Part shown: piece by piece, positions 25,830-34,608 of the stretch | Layout of the letters: every line of letters begins with the position of its first letter | Numbering within the stretch: position 1 is the first letter of the stretch | Origin: Ectopseudomonas chengduensis | GTDB lineage: Bacteria > Pseudomonadota > Gammaproteobacteria > Pseudomonadales > Pseudomonadaceae | NCBI RefSeq assembly: GCF_900102635.1 | Contig: NZ_FMZQ01000007.1 | Span: 124,001 to 188,000 of the forward strand | Reading direction: 5' to 3' | DNA length: 64,000 nucleotides | Translations under genes and position numbers: made by a program | The notes under the pieces: model-generated | The model's database searches: none | What the model was told of the DNA's origin: nothing | The model's input: only the letters and a program-made list of their open reading frames with translations

Positions 25830-26260
25830 TGAGTTTCCCTTCCCCAGTCGAGATTGAGCACCTGCTACGCGCTGGCGCAAAGGCTATCCCAGTCGGCAAT
25901 GGTGTCTATGAGCTGCGCACAGCTGACAAGCCTTCCATCCAGGTCTCGGGCAAGTGCTATGCCGCCGGCAAGGAACGTATCCGCCGCGATGCTGAATCGC
26001 TGTGGAGCGAGAAGGGTTACGAGATCGCGAACACGGGCGGCCCCTGCTGGGCGGCGTTCAAGGATGTCGGTTCTGTACGCTTCCAGGTGGCCGACTATGA
26101 GGAAAGCCGGTTACCGAGCCCATTCGGCGCGCTGACTGTGGAGGCCTTTGAAGCCTCTACAGGCGAATACTTGGGACTGGTTGCCGAGGAGGTGGTAGGT
26201 TTGGTCGCCGTCGAGGCGAGCCTTACCGGCTGGACAAACGAACAGGGAGCTACCGTATGA
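25829..26260 (+). CDS. Hypothetical protein
   Basis: A 143-residue alpha/beta protein (AKAIPVGNGVYELRTADK; VSGKCYAAGKERIRRDA). Overlaps both neighbours, showing a compact operon. Not recognised. Confidence 0.45.
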   Translation: MSFPSPVEIEHLLRAGAKAIPVGNGVYELRTADKPSIQVSGKCYAAGKERIRRDAESLWSEKGYEIANTGGPCWAAFKDVGSVRFQVADYEESRLPSPFGALTVEAFEASTGEYLGLVAEEVVGLVAVEASLTGWTNEQGATV

Positions 26261-26583
26261 GCTGGAAAGCTGTTGGCCTGGCCTGCTTTGCCTGGGTGTG
26301 CTTGATCGCTGCGATGGCCTTTGGGTGTGCGGCACTGCTGGGCCTGCTGGAGGTGTCCTCGGTCTTCGCTGGATGGTTTGGTCTCTCGTTCTGGAAACCG
26401 GCCGTGCTGGCGCTGGTTACGCTGGCTATCGCCACGGCGCTGAACCGCGCGGGCAAAAGGGAAATGGAGAGGGCGCATGCGGAGCTGATCGGCCAGTTCG
26501 CGAAACGCTTCCACGATACGATTGGTCAACTTCATCCTGAGCATTCTGCTCCTGTGAGCGATAGTAAGGACGCTCATCGGTAG
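26257..26583 (+). CDS. Two-helix membrane protein
   Basis: A 108-residue protein with two transmembrane helices (LACFAWVCLIAAMAFGCAALLG, FWKPAVLALVTLAIATAL) and a charged tail. Four-base overlap with the previous gene. Last gene before a convergent hairpin. Confidence 0.5.
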   Translation: MSWKAVGLACFAWVCLIAAMAFGCAALLGLLEVSSVFAGWFGLSFWKPAVLALVTLAIATALNRAGKREMERAHAELIGQFAKRFHDTIGQLHPEHSAPVSDSKDAHR

Positions 26584-26603
26584 GCGTTGCTCTGCTTTCA
26601 GTT

Positions 26604-26617
26604 CCCCGTCGGCGGGG
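26604..26617. terminator. Hairpin between convergent genes
   Basis: CCCCG (26604-26608) pairs with CGGGG (26613-26617) across a four-base loop. It lies between a plus gene ending at 26583 and a minus gene ending at 26622. It lacks a good T-run, so its role as a terminator is modestly supported. Confidence 0.4.
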
Positions 26618-26621
26618 CGCT

Positions 26622-27074
26622 CTATTCCGGCCGGCAGCTAGCCAGCAGCGCTTCAAGCCGCCGATCTACTGCTACCGGCAGCACCTCCTCCGGGGGGATG
26701 CTCATTGCCCAGCCGGAAACAGTCTCCCAGCATCCTTGCGTGCCGAACGTGTTCACCACATCCTGAAACTTGCTGATCTCTATGTCGTACGCTTCGTAGT
26801 GATCGTACAGGGGCTCATCATCTTCACAGATGCGCCTTGCGCTCGCTTGGTCTATCCCGAGCGCATTCAGTACCTGTGCAAGCTCCTCCTGGTAGTACCA
26901 GTTGGGTGTGGGGATGGGGGCATCCTCTATGTCCAGTTTCAACTGGAGTCTCTCGATTAGAGCCGCCACCACGTCAGGCTTGGTGGAGCGATGCTTTCTG
27001 ATGAGCGCGCCGAGCCACTCGCCAGTCGCCATAGCGAAGCGCTTAAGCTCTTCTGTGGATTCAGGTAGCGCCAC
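26622..27074 (-). CDS. Hypothetical acidic protein
   Basis: A protein of about 150 residues if started at GTG 27074, which has GGAACC upstream. The frame stays open to 27356, but the extra N-terminus is rich in Arg/Ser/His and looks non-coding. The core (DIEISKFQDVVNTFGTQGCWE) is not recognised. The start is uncertain. Confidence 0.45.
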   Translation of the reverse strand: MALPESTEELKRFAMATGEWLGALIRKHRSTKPDVVAALIERLQLKLDIEDAPIPTPNWYYQEELAQVLNALGIDQASARRICEDDEPLYDHYEAYDIEISKFQDVVNTFGTQGCWETVSGWAMSIPPEEVLPVAVDRRLEALLASCRPE

Positions 27075-27545
27075 CGTAGGTTCCAACGCAGTTGTAGTAG
27101 GGTTATGGCTCTTGCTCTGCCCGCACCGCCGCAGGCGTCCTAACGAGCAGCTTGAACGGGGGTTTGCGTAATGGCTTGCAGGCCCCGCCAGAGTCCAGTT
27201 TCTTGCGGCCGATATGCTACCAGTGAAGATTGGTCGATGTCGCAGCCGGAGCAGTTGGGCGCGGTAATCTATTTCGCGTCGAGCATGACCCGGCATAAAG
27301 CAGAGTTTGTGTAATGGCGGCATAGCACAAACAATAGTTTCAAAGGTGCCCGTCAAGGGATTTAAGGCTATAAAGCCGAGAGTTGCCTATTTGGTATTGC
27401 ATCGCCGTACGGTGCATCATGATCGAAGTGGTTTGCTTGAATGGTAAGTTTAACTTGATAAAGAGGGGCGCGCCGAATATGCTTTAAGCCTGCCAGCGCC
27501 TTGCGCGGTGCGGGCGGCGTATGTTCCAGGCCGGAGAGTTGCTCG
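27075..27545. promoter_or_regulatory. Divergent intergenic region with operator-like repeats
   Basis: About 470 bp without a convincing gene. It has a near-direct repeat, GTTTGCGTAATGGC (27162-27175) and GTTTGTGTAATGGC (27305-27318). It also has inverted arms GTTTGTG (27305-27311) and CACAAAC (27326-27332), the latter running into CACAAACAATAGTTT, which resembles the operators at 62698-62744. A promoter element lies at 27443. The block looks like a complex regulatory region. Confidence 0.45.
27443..27463 (+). promoter_or_regulatory. Shared promoter element, copy c
   Basis: GGTAAGTTTAAC followed by TTGATAAAG, nearly identical to the element at 38511. TTGCTT (27433-27438) lies 18 bp before GATAAA (27457-27462), a plausible promoter for the 27546 gene. 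Confidence 0.55.
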
Positions 27546-27995
27546 ATGTTCCAGGTTGACCTGTTTTCCACGAACGCCAGCAATGTTGTGCTGGCTGAAG
27601 CCGTCCCGCTCCCATCCGGCGTGCTCTGCCGCAATGCGGTACAACGGCTCTATGTCGTACCGGGTAGCAACCGGAAGTATCCGCTCAGCCATATCGACCA
27701 CGCAGAGCTTCAGTTCGCGCTTTACGAGGGGCTCTATCACTACTCGGTCACAGTGAATGTGTCCAAGTCCTGCCGCAGTCATGCCCCATCCCCGAAGTGG
27801 GGGAAGCACGCACAGTCCTTTGAGGCTGCAGAGGCGGCAGCTATCGCAGAAGCCGTAGGCTTGATTCGCGAGATGGGGAAGGGTAAGCCCAACGCCCGCA
27901 TCTTGATTGACATGCTGGCGCGCGGCGACTTCGACGAAAGCGTGAGGGAAGGTCCCCATAAATCCATTTTTGATGAGGTAGCCGTTCATGGCTGA
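27546..27995 (+). CDS. Hypothetical protein
   Basis: A 149-residue protein. The ATG follows GGAGAGTTGCTCG. It has a beta-rich first half and an alanine-rich helix (EAAEAAAIAEAVGLI). It overlaps the next gene by eight bases, so the two are coupled. It is the first gene of the operon to 32002. Not recognised. Confidence 0.5.
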   Translation: MFQVDLFSTNASNVVLAEAVPLPSGVLCRNAVQRLYVVPGSNRKYPLSHIDHAELQFALYEGLYHYSVTVNVSKSCRSHAPSPKWGKHAQSFEAAEAAAIAEAVGLIREMGKGKPNARILIDMLARGDFDESVREGPHKSIFDEVAVHG

Positions 27996-29076
27996 TGCTC
28001 TGCCCTTGATCCCTCCGAGTGGTACAAACCTGACGCTCAGCGCCTGTCGTGCGCGCTTCAGCGAACTGCTGGCGGTACATGTCTCGGCCATCAATCAGTT
28101 CTGGGCAGGATTGAAGTCTCCCGACAGCCACAAATCTGGTGCTGCGTGGGTAGACCTTCGGCACGACCTCATGCGTCTTGCACGGGAGGACATGGCGACT
28201 CCGGACGTTGATACCTGCATGACAACGTTCAACAGTCTGTGGCTGGAAGCCATTAACGACGCACCAGAGTGGTTTCAGGAGAAATCGCCGGCTCCGGTGA
28301 TGAATGGTCAGTTGGTTGCGGTGCTACGCAAAGATACTGGCTATCTCGTCGCCCATCGGTATCAGGGGCCGCGTGTCTATGGCTTGCATGAAGACGACGC
28401 GGTTGAAACAGAGGGCGATTACTGGCGTTTCAGTACGCCCATGTTCGAGCACCACGACGAGCAGTATTCGAACTATGGCGTCCCATCACTCTATGTTTTC
28501 GGTCAGGTCGACACTGAAGGTCGGAACTGGAGTGCGGCCGACTTTGACCGAGTGGTTCGGCCGCACTGTTCCGATATTGATGCAATGGAGGTGCTGATTG
28601 ATCGTGGGGTGTTAAGCCCAGACCTCGATGGTTTCGTGCTGCCACGTTTTCCGAGCGAGGTCGTACGTGAGTTGGTTGGCCTGAAAGGGTTGCAGTCTTG
28701 GCTGTATGAGGAGGGGATGGCTGACGAACAAGAGGTCGATGTTCGTAGAGCGGCGCGTGCCGATTACGAGTCTCGTATCGCGCATCTCCGTCAGCAACGT
28801 TCCGATATCGATCAGCAGATCGGCACTCTCGTTGCTCAAGCGCAGGAAGCGGAATTGGTCGCCATGGAGCAATACATCGGCTTTTGCCGGGGCCAGCGGG
28901 TCAGGCATCTCTCCTCTGGAGAGGAAGGTAAGCTGGTAGCCAGCACCTGTAGTGGGCCAGGCCTGGCGGTCACTTCCGAAGAGACACAAAGCTCGCGCCG
29001 CCCCCGAAACGTAGTCGAGGAGCTTCGTCGAGGTGAATGGGTTGTTGTCGAAACTGCAGCGGCGGGAGAAGCCTGA
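27988..29076 (+). CDS. Hypothetical protein with C-terminal coiled coil
   Basis: A 362-residue soluble protein. A coiled-coil stretch (YESRIAHLRQQRSDIDQQIG) sits near residues 260-295, followed by a small beta domain (GQRVRHLSSGEEGKLVAS) like a tudor/KOW-type barrel. The N-terminal 240 residues are unassigned. Overlaps both neighbours. Confidence 0.5.
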   Translation: MADALPLIPPSGTNLTLSACRARFSELLAVHVSAINQFWAGLKSPDSHKSGAAWVDLRHDLMRLAREDMATPDVDTCMTTFNSLWLEAINDAPEWFQEKSPAPVMNGQLVAVLRKDTGYLVAHRYQGPRVYGLHEDDAVETEGDYWRFSTPMFEHHDEQYSNYGVPSLYVFGQVDTEGRNWSAADFDRVVRPHCSDIDAMEVLIDRGVLSPDLDGFVLPRFPSEVVRELVGLKGLQSWLYEEGMADEQEVDVRRAARADYESRIAHLRQQRSDIDQQIGTLVAQAQEAELVAMEQYIGFCRGQRVRHLSSGEEGKLVASTCSGPGLAVTSEETQSSRRPRNVVEELRRGEWVVVETAAAGEA

Positions 29077-29747
29077 TGGGTAATCGAATTCAGGTCTTGC
29101 CAGTGATTCACTTTCTGGATCGCGCTACCGCGATGGAACAAGCGGAGTTGGCCTTTGATGCTGGCGCTGATGGGGTTTTCCTGATCTCCCATGGTAATGA
29201 GGATGCCCAGCTCGGCGGCATCGCTCAGCTAATCAAGGCCAAGCATGCTGGGAAGCGCGTTGGCATCAACCTGCTGACCCATGGTCCCCGTGTAGCTGCC
29301 CAGGTCTCAGTTGAGCGTGGGCTCGACATGATCTGGGGTGACGACTGTGGTGTTTCGTCTGCGGGCTTCGCGCCGCTCGCAAGCGACTTGTCGGCATTCA
29401 TCAAGGCGTATCCCGATGTCCAGGTCTTCGCTTCGGTAGCGTTCAAGTATCAGGGAGTTGAAAGTCTGCCTGCGGACGCTGCGCGAAATGCGCTTGATGC
29501 GGGATTCGTCCCAACCACGAGCGGTGAAGCGACTGGGAGTCCGCCAAGCGTAGAGAAAATCGCGCTGATGAGTTCGGCTTCGAAGGGGAAGCTTGCGGTG
29601 GCCAGCGGCATGACCGTCGACAATGTGCAGAGCTATGCCCGCTACCTCTCCCACATACTGGTGGCCACCGGGGTATCGGTTGACGAACACCACTTTGATT
29701 ACGAGACCCTGCATCCTTTTGTCGCGCTGGCGAGGTTGTCCAAGTGA
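29076..29747 (+). CDS. TIM-barrel-like protein (BtpA/SgcQ-type, tentative)
   Basis: A 223-residue protein with regular beta-alpha repeats: LPVIHFLD, AGADGVFLISHG, KRVGINLLTHG, LDMIWGDDCG, VQVFASVAFKYQG, FVPTTSGEATG, KLAVASGMTVDNV. The closing pair TTSGEATG and ASGMTVDN look like the phosphate-binding strands 7 and 8 of a TIM barrel, as in BtpA/SgcQ-like or Trp-pathway enzymes. A phosphate-bearing ligand is likely. The exact family is uncertain. Confidence 0.6.
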   Translation: MGNRIQVLPVIHFLDRATAMEQAELAFDAGADGVFLISHGNEDAQLGGIAQLIKAKHAGKRVGINLLTHGPRVAAQVSVERGLDMIWGDDCGVSSAGFAPLASDLSAFIKAYPDVQVFASVAFKYQGVESLPADAARNALDAGFVPTTSGEATGSPPSVEKIALMSSASKGKLAVASGMTVDNVQSYARYLSHILVATGVSVDEHHFDYETLHPFVALARLSK

Positions 29748-30310
29748 CTCGCCAGAAGGATGACGACATTTACTACGACCCCAAGCTATTCCGGGGTGGC
29801 AGAGGCATCGCGACGCCTGCTGGTTCTCAGCCAGTGTTGCGAAAAAAAAGGTTGCAAGGATCGAGGAGTCGAGGACTGTTCGCCATCGTCATGGCCATGA
29901 TGATGGGCGCAGTAATGTTCATGTTGTGGCAGAGTGGTCATAAAATGCTGGTGCTGGCGCTTCAGCCACCGCCAAGCGGGACGATTACTCTTTACGGTGG
30001 CTTTGCGACGAGGGCTCGGACAGTTCCTCTAGGGGTGATCGGTCAAGGCTCGCGCAAACACTGTAGAGTCAGCTTGGTCTCGGGACAGCAGGCACAGGTT
30101 CTCGATGTAGTCGTCCGCGCCGGAAGGAACGAAACAGTGCACGTGCCTGTTGGTAATTACCGGGCCAGCATTGAGTGCGGAAAGCTATGGTATGGATCGC
30201 AGCCGATCCTGTCCTCCGCTGTAGCGATTGACTTAGGGCCCTTCACCGACAGTAATGAAGCAGGCCTTATGATGGGGCATGTTATTCGTTTAAATGCTCC
30301 CGGTAGTTAA
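29744..30310 (+). CDS. Single-pass membrane protein
   Basis: A 188-residue protein starting at GTG overlapping the previous stop. It has a basic N-terminus, one transmembrane helix (LFAIVMAMMMGAVMFMLW, near residue 50) and a beta-rich external part with two Cys residues (KHCRVS, IECGK). No family recognised. Confidence 0.5.
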   Translation: MTRQKDDDIYYDPKLFRGGRGIATPAGSQPVLRKKRLQGSRSRGLFAIVMAMMMGAVMFMLWQSGHKMLVLALQPPPSGTITLYGGFATRARTVPLGVIGQGSRKHCRVSLVSGQQAQVLDVVVRAGRNETVHVPVGNYRASIECGKLWYGSQPILSSAVAIDLGPFTDSNEAGLMMGHVIRLNAPGS

Positions 30311-30322
30311 AGGAATGCGAGC

Positions 30323-30739
30323 GTGAACTACATCCTCCAAGGCAAACTGGCTGTGCCGTGCGAAGATATCCTTGAGTGGAGCCTCTTCATGGGAAGCGAT
30401 AAAACTCGCGTTTCTGAAACCACAATCGATGGATTTTGGGTGAGTACGGTTTTCCTCGGCATTGACTACAGCTTTGGGAGAGGTGAACCGCTGTTATTTG
30501 AAACAATGGTGTTCGTTAAAGAGGACAATGAAGTTCAGTTCGGCGAAACCGTTGAATTCCGCACGGCTATGGCTCGGGATTCTTTTTGGGGTAGTGCAAA
30601 GCGTGACTCTAACTGGGGTGATGCAGAGCTGTCCCATAAGGCCGCATGTGATGATATCAAGCGCCAACTTGAGGTGGCTCGGGAGAAAGTCTCGAACATG
30701 ATCTATAGCGCCGTTGTTATGGGTGTTGTCGATGACTGA
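30323..30739 (+). CDS. Hypothetical protein
   Basis: A 138-residue protein with an aromatic beta-rich centre (DGFWVSTVFLGIDYSFGRGE) and a helical end. FETMVF with the RYxTW-like region recalls small phage proteins of unknown role. Preceded by AAAGGAATGCGAGC. Confidence 0.5.
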   Translation: MNYILQGKLAVPCEDILEWSLFMGSDKTRVSETTIDGFWVSTVFLGIDYSFGRGEPLLFETMVFVKEDNEVQFGETVEFRTAMARDSFWGSAKRDSNWGDAELSHKAACDDIKRQLEVAREKVSNMIYSAVVMGVVDD

Positions 30740-30827
30740 TGTAGTTAATGAAAGTGCCGTCATCCAATCGTTTGTTGTGATTAAGGATTAGCCCCCATGA
30801 GTCGACCGAAAGCTGGAGGCCTTAGTC

Positions 30828-31457
30828 GTGGATAACGAACAGCCCCACGGCAAAATCACCTGCTTGGCGACCTTTGCTCAGAGCAAAATTGCCAAGGCGG
30901 CCAACGGCCATGTAGTACCCGTTGACACCTTGGCTGATGGTTTCGTTTGCCCTCGTTCGGGCGTAGCCTTCCCCAGGCTTTACCGCGTTTCCTACCCCAA
31001 CCTTGATCTGCCGCCTGGCAAGAGTACCCCAGTCTTCGACGGGAGCTTTTTCTCTCGGTTTCAATTGAGCGCAGCCGAGCTGTATACCAACAGCGACTTT
31101 CCAGGCGTGCCGGCTGTACGCAAAGAAGCTTTCCAACTTCTGGCCGAGGATGATCGCTGCTGGCTTGAGGTCTTTGCCTTCGGTTGTCCTCAAGAGGCTA
31201 GCGGCTTCACCAGGGCTGCGTTGAGGTTGGTGTCCGATCCAGACCTGACTATGACGGTTCAAGGGCCCAGCGGATACTACGGACTGCTGGTGCGCACTGA
31301 TAAGCCGATGCTGTACGGCATGATCACCTATCACGCCTCCGCCTTGAGGGAGATTCCAGCGCTGGGCAGGGAGATGATGTGTACCTTCACCACCACGGTG
31401 GATAGGCAGGGAGTCGTATCGCAGACAGACCCCCTGGCCCATCTTGAAGAGTTTTGA
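30828..31457 (+). CDS. Hypothetical protein
   Basis: A 209-residue soluble protein starting at GTG after GGAGGCC. The composition is mixed alpha/beta with no clear motif. Its stop overlaps the beginning of the next gene's leader. Not recognised. Confidence 0.45.
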   Translation: MDNEQPHGKITCLATFAQSKIAKAANGHVVPVDTLADGFVCPRSGVAFPRLYRVSYPNLDLPPGKSTPVFDGSFFSRFQLSAAELYTNSDFPGVPAVRKEAFQLLAEDDRCWLEVFAFGCPQEASGFTRAALRLVSDPDLTMTVQGPSGYYGLLVRTDKPMLYGMITYHASALREIPALGREMMCTFTTTVDRQGVVSQTDPLAHLEEF

Positions 31458-31474
31458 TCGAGAGGGGCGCTGTC

Positions 31475-31729
31475 ATGTCACGTGCTGCAACTGTTCACCC
31501 GATCTGGCCATCCGACCCCAATCGCTCCTCTGTGATAGAGGAGATCGACGCAATGGATTGGCAGTTCAGTGAGATGGCCAGGCTTCTAACCGACATCGAG
31601 CGTTACCCTGATCTTTCGGCGCGTGCTGGCGCTGTGAAAGAGGCTAGAAGGCGACTCGATATCCTGGTCCAGAGGGCGTACCGGGCAAAGCAGGTTGCCA
31701 GGGGCCTCCGTGTGCCGAAAGCCAACTGA
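31475..31729 (+). CDS. Small basic helical protein
   Basis: An 84-residue helical protein; the ATG follows GAGAGGGGCGC. The second half is rich in Arg and Lys (EARRRLDILVQRAYRAKQVARG), compatible with nucleic-acid binding, but no motif proves it. Confidence 0.45.
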   Translation: MSRAATVHPIWPSDPNRSSVIEEIDAMDWQFSEMARLLTDIERYPDLSARAGAVKEARRRLDILVQRAYRAKQVARGLRVPKAN

Positions 31730-31753
31730 GCCCGCTAGTTCACAGGAGAACGT

Positions 31754-32002
31754 ATGTCACGAAACTATCCGCCAGGCTATTGTCCCGATCATTGCTCTGG
31801 CGGCCAGCCGAGCCGCCAAATGGCTGTGCATGACGAGGTGCTTAAGCGGTTTCCGGAAGAGGCTCGTGCCGAGGCTCAGGCGCACGGTGGTGCCAGGCGC
31901 TGCACATACTGCGGCCTGGTCTATCTCCATCCCATAAAACAATTAGGTGGTCGCCTGGGCTTCTGGAATTCTGGCGTTAGGGGAGAGGGTTGGTCGAAGT
32001 AG
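31754..32002 (+). CDS. Small zinc-ribbon-like protein
   Basis: An 82-residue protein with CPDHC near the start and CTYCG near residue 50, likely binding one Zn. Preceded by AGGAGAACGT. It ends 200 bp before the end of the convergent csf1; that gap (32003-32202) shows no gene. Confidence 0.5.
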   Translation: MSRNYPPGYCPDHCSGGQPSRQMAVHDEVLKRFPEEARAEAQAHGGARRCTYCGLVYLHPIKQLGGRLGFWNSGVRGEGWSK

Positions 32003-32202
32003 TTTATGAGCGGCACCAGACAAGTCGCTTGAGCTAGCCTATCTGAGGCTGGCTTTCTAAAAGTACGTTTCCAAGCCGTCGAAACAAATAGAGCCCATTG
32101 GAAAGTAGCTAGGCATTGCCGTGCACCACATTTCAGCGGCAACAAGGTGCATCTCAACGCCACACCTATCAACCACCTGACGGCAGCGAAAGCAGGCAAT
32201 GC

Positions 32203-32871
32203 CTAGCGGACGCGGTTATACCACGACAGCACCTCATACTCACCCGAGTTTGGTTTCAGGGGTAGCCTGCAAAGAGCAAGCAGAGCAGTCCTGAGATGAG
32301 GATTTTTTTCAAACATCTTGAGTAGCTTCTTGCCCTCTTTTTCAGCCTTATCCTGATCACCTGTGTCGTTAGCGTGCATCCGGGCTTGGTAGACGTGTAA
32401 TGCAGGGGCAATGTCCTTTTTCCAATCCAGGTCTCCAATGATCGAAACGGCCTGACGTACAGCGCTCAGGTCAAAATCGAAGCCAGAATTCGCTCCACAG
32501 AATCGGCACAGTGCCGGTGGGTAGGAAAGCTTGAGGCTATTGATTGGGTTCGCGTTCCCAATCACTCCGATCATCCAGGGTGTGTCGGCTGGAGCTTCGT
32601 GGATCAGCCACTGCGCTATGTGCTTTTCTCCGCTGACATCTTCGCTGGCTACGAGGACCAGTTCGGATCGTTCAGTGATTTCCAGCTTTCCAATTACAGA
32701 ACTGCTGCCTGGGCTTGCTATGTAAAACACGTCAATGCCTGCACCTAGACGGTTGAGACCTGTGCCCTTTTTTAAGCGGGTCGGAACCTGCTGGGTTATT
32801 GCAAGTTCGGGCGGCATTTCTGGGCCAAGAAACTTTCCGATGCAGTCATTCCAAAAATTAAGAGCTTGCAT
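32203..32871 (-). CDS. csf1: Csf1 (type IV-A Cas8-like large subunit)
   Basis: A 222-residue protein identified mainly by context: it diverges from csf2-csf5-csf4-csf3 beside a CRISPR array. Csf1 is the short Cas8-like subunit that helps recognise the PAM and hold the crRNA 5' handle. Csf1 proteins usually carry a zinc finger; here only one CxxC is visible (C122, C125 in ALCRFCGANSG), with other Cys residues far away at positions 10 and about 199. The finger may be reduced or completed by distant residues. It is the only csf gene on the minus strand, so it needs its own promoter in the 73-bp gap before csf2. Confidence 0.7.
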   Translation of the reverse strand: MQALNFWNDCIGKFLGPEMPPELAITQQVPTRLKKGTGLNRLGAGIDVFYIASPGSSSVIGKLEITERSELVLVASEDVSGEKHIAQWLIHEAPADTPWMIGVIGNANPINSLKLSYPPALCRFCGANSGFDFDLSAVRQAVSIIGDLDWKKDIAPALHVYQARMHANDTGDQDKAEKEGKKLLKMFEKNPHLRTALLALCRLPLKPNSGEYEVLSWYNRVR

Positions 32872-32944
32872 ATCAACACCACAGGGAATAATTTTAGGTC
32901 AGCCTACCTGCAGCCCAATGCGCTGTCCACTGATGGAGACCAAG

Positions 32945-34048
32945 ATGGCTTTTAAATCCGCCCACTACGTGTTTGAAGGCGAAATCAAGGCTGAGCAGCC
33001 GTTGGCCACTTGCAGTGCCGCTCTCAAGGAGGCCGAGGAGCGAGTGCGCGGCAAGAATTCGCCGACTCCTGTTCCATTCATCAACACAGCGGCTGGACGC
33101 CGACTGATGTTTCCGGCAACAGGTATCCGAGGGAAGCTCCGCCGTGCTCTCCGCGATGTACTGCGGGAAAACCTTATCTTGCGTACCGGAAATGAGAAGC
33201 CTCTTTCCCTAAACGAGCACTATCTTCTGACCCTCGGCGGTGTGAAGGGTGGTGAAGCTACGGATAAGTCATCGGTCTCTCAAGAGGCCGAATGGCGCAA
33301 AAACAATGTGTTGCTAAGTCTCTTCGGTGCGGGTGATGCGGGTTTTCTGGGCATGGTTCATGGACGCCTTGCCGTTGGCAATGCGATCTGCGAATCCGTA
33401 AGCAGTCCCGTTGTCTTTAGCGGTGCGCGTACCGATGACTTGTACCGGGATCGAGGTCAAATCGAATTTTTATCTGCGGCTGACGTTGAGGCGCTGATTG
33501 CCCAGGCTGAGGGTAACCGTGATGCGTCGGCAATCAAGGGGCAGATCAGGGCTCTGGACAAGGAACGCAAGGCTGCACGTGCCGAGAAGAATGCTGATCG
33601 CGTGACCCAGTTGACCCAAGAGATTGAGCGTCTGGAAGCAGAAGTAAAAGGCGTAAAAGAAGAAGCGGGGGTAAAGAACTCTGTCGGCATGCCGCTTGCG
33701 GGCTGGGAAGCAATCCCTGCTGGTGCTGTAATGCTTCAACGCTTCATCCTGAACAACGCGAGTTTCGAGGAGCTGGGTGCTCTTCTTGCTGCGCTGGATC
33801 AGTTCAGCCTGATGCCAACATTAGGGGCTCACTTCGCCGCTGGCTGTGGCCTGGTGAGTGCTCGCTGGGAGGTGTTTAAGGTATCGCCTGGTGTTGGAAA
33901 GGTTTCGCAAGGTGTGCTGGTGCTCGAACCTTTCTCTGGGGCACTGACCGTTGAAGCTCCACAAGGCAGCGAGTTATTCCTGGCTCGCAAGGCGTTTCAG
34001 GAATACCTGGGCAGCGAGCATTTTAATCTGTCTGTGCCGAGTGTCTGA
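32945..34048 (+). CDS. csf2: Csf2 (type IV-A Cas7-like backbone subunit)
   Basis: A 367-residue Cas7-like protein. The start (YVFEGEIKAEQPLATCSA) and FPATGIRGKLRRALRDVLREN match the RAMP-fold opening and the ATGIRGKLR segment of Csf2. Several copies would coat the crRNA spacer. Residues about 190-245 form a long charged coiled-coil-like insert (LDKERKAARAEKNADRVTQL). The ATG at 32945 follows GGAGACC; the reading frame is open further upstream but runs into csf1's promoter region. The gene ends 2 bp before csf5. Confidence 0.85.
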   Translation: MAFKSAHYVFEGEIKAEQPLATCSAALKEAEERVRGKNSPTPVPFINTAAGRRLMFPATGIRGKLRRALRDVLRENLILRTGNEKPLSLNEHYLLTLGGVKGGEATDKSSVSQEAEWRKNNVLLSLFGAGDAGFLGMVHGRLAVGNAICESVSSPVVFSGARTDDLYRDRGQIEFLSAADVEALIAQAEGNRDASAIKGQIRALDKERKAARAEKNADRVTQLTQEIERLEAEVKGVKEEAGVKNSVGMPLAGWEAIPAGAVMLQRFILNNASFEELGALLAALDQFSLMPTLGAHFAAGCGLVSARWEVFKVSPGVGKVSQGVLVLEPFSGALTVEAPQGSELFLARKAFQEYLGSEHFNLSVPSV

Positions 34049-34050
34049 AT

Positions 34051-34593
34051 ATGCTGAGCCACTATATCGATCTGTCGCACGTCGGCGGGCCAGTTCGGTA
34101 CGAGCTGTTTGGCCGCGTTCTGAAAGCCGCGCATCTTTCTGTCGGCGAAGGCCAGCCTATAGCTGTCGATTGGCCTATGTGGTGCGAGGAGAACGGAGGT
34201 TTTGGCCCAATCATGCGCCTTCTCGGTTCCCAGGCCGCTATTTCGCATTGCCTTAATCTTCTCGATCCGTTGATCGAGGCTGGTCTGCTCTTCATGCGTG
34301 GACAGGTGTCTGAGGTTCCTTCGCTTGCGAAGTGCCTGCATGGTTATCGGCGCAGCCGAAAGCCGGATCGTGGATCGCCATCCCATCTGCGTCGGCTTGA
34401 GCGCCGGGCGCTAGCGCGTGGTGAGGTATATCAGCCTGCGAGTGTATGGATTCACTCTACTCATTCATTACCTATGCAGAGCAAGTCGACTCATCAGCGG
34501 TTTCACATCTACATTGAGCGTGTCCCTGCCATCGCGGTAACCGGCGAGCTTCCTGGTTCCTACGGCTTCGGCATCTCGCTTCCCAGTTTTTGA
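34051..34593 (+). CDS. csf5: Csf5 (Cas6-like crRNA endonuclease)
   Basis: A 180-residue protein between csf2 and dinG, in the place of the IV-A crRNA-processing enzyme. It has an arginine-rich helix region (YRRSRKPDRGSPSHLRRLER), suited to bind the repeat hairpin, and a C-terminal RAMP-like strand set ending in GSYGFGISLPSF. It would cut each repeat 3' of the stem and stay bound. Potential catalytic His residues lie near IHSTHS. The repeats resemble type I-F repeats, so it may act as Csy4 does. Confidence 0.75.
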   Translation: MLSHYIDLSHVGGPVRYELFGRVLKAAHLSVGEGQPIAVDWPMWCEENGGFGPIMRLLGSQAAISHCLNLLDPLIEAGLLFMRGQVSEVPSLAKCLHGYRRSRKPDRGSPSHLRRLERRALARGEVYQPASVWIHSTHSLPMQSKSTHQRFHIYIERVPAIAVTGELPGSYGFGISLPSF

Positions 34594-34608
34594 GATTGAG
34601 GTGCAGTA

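Noticed and set aside
29400..29440. Resemblance of the spacer at 37764 to the TIM-barrel gene (both read YPDVQ)
   Set aside because: Base identity is only about two thirds and there is no long exact match, so self-targeting is not supported.
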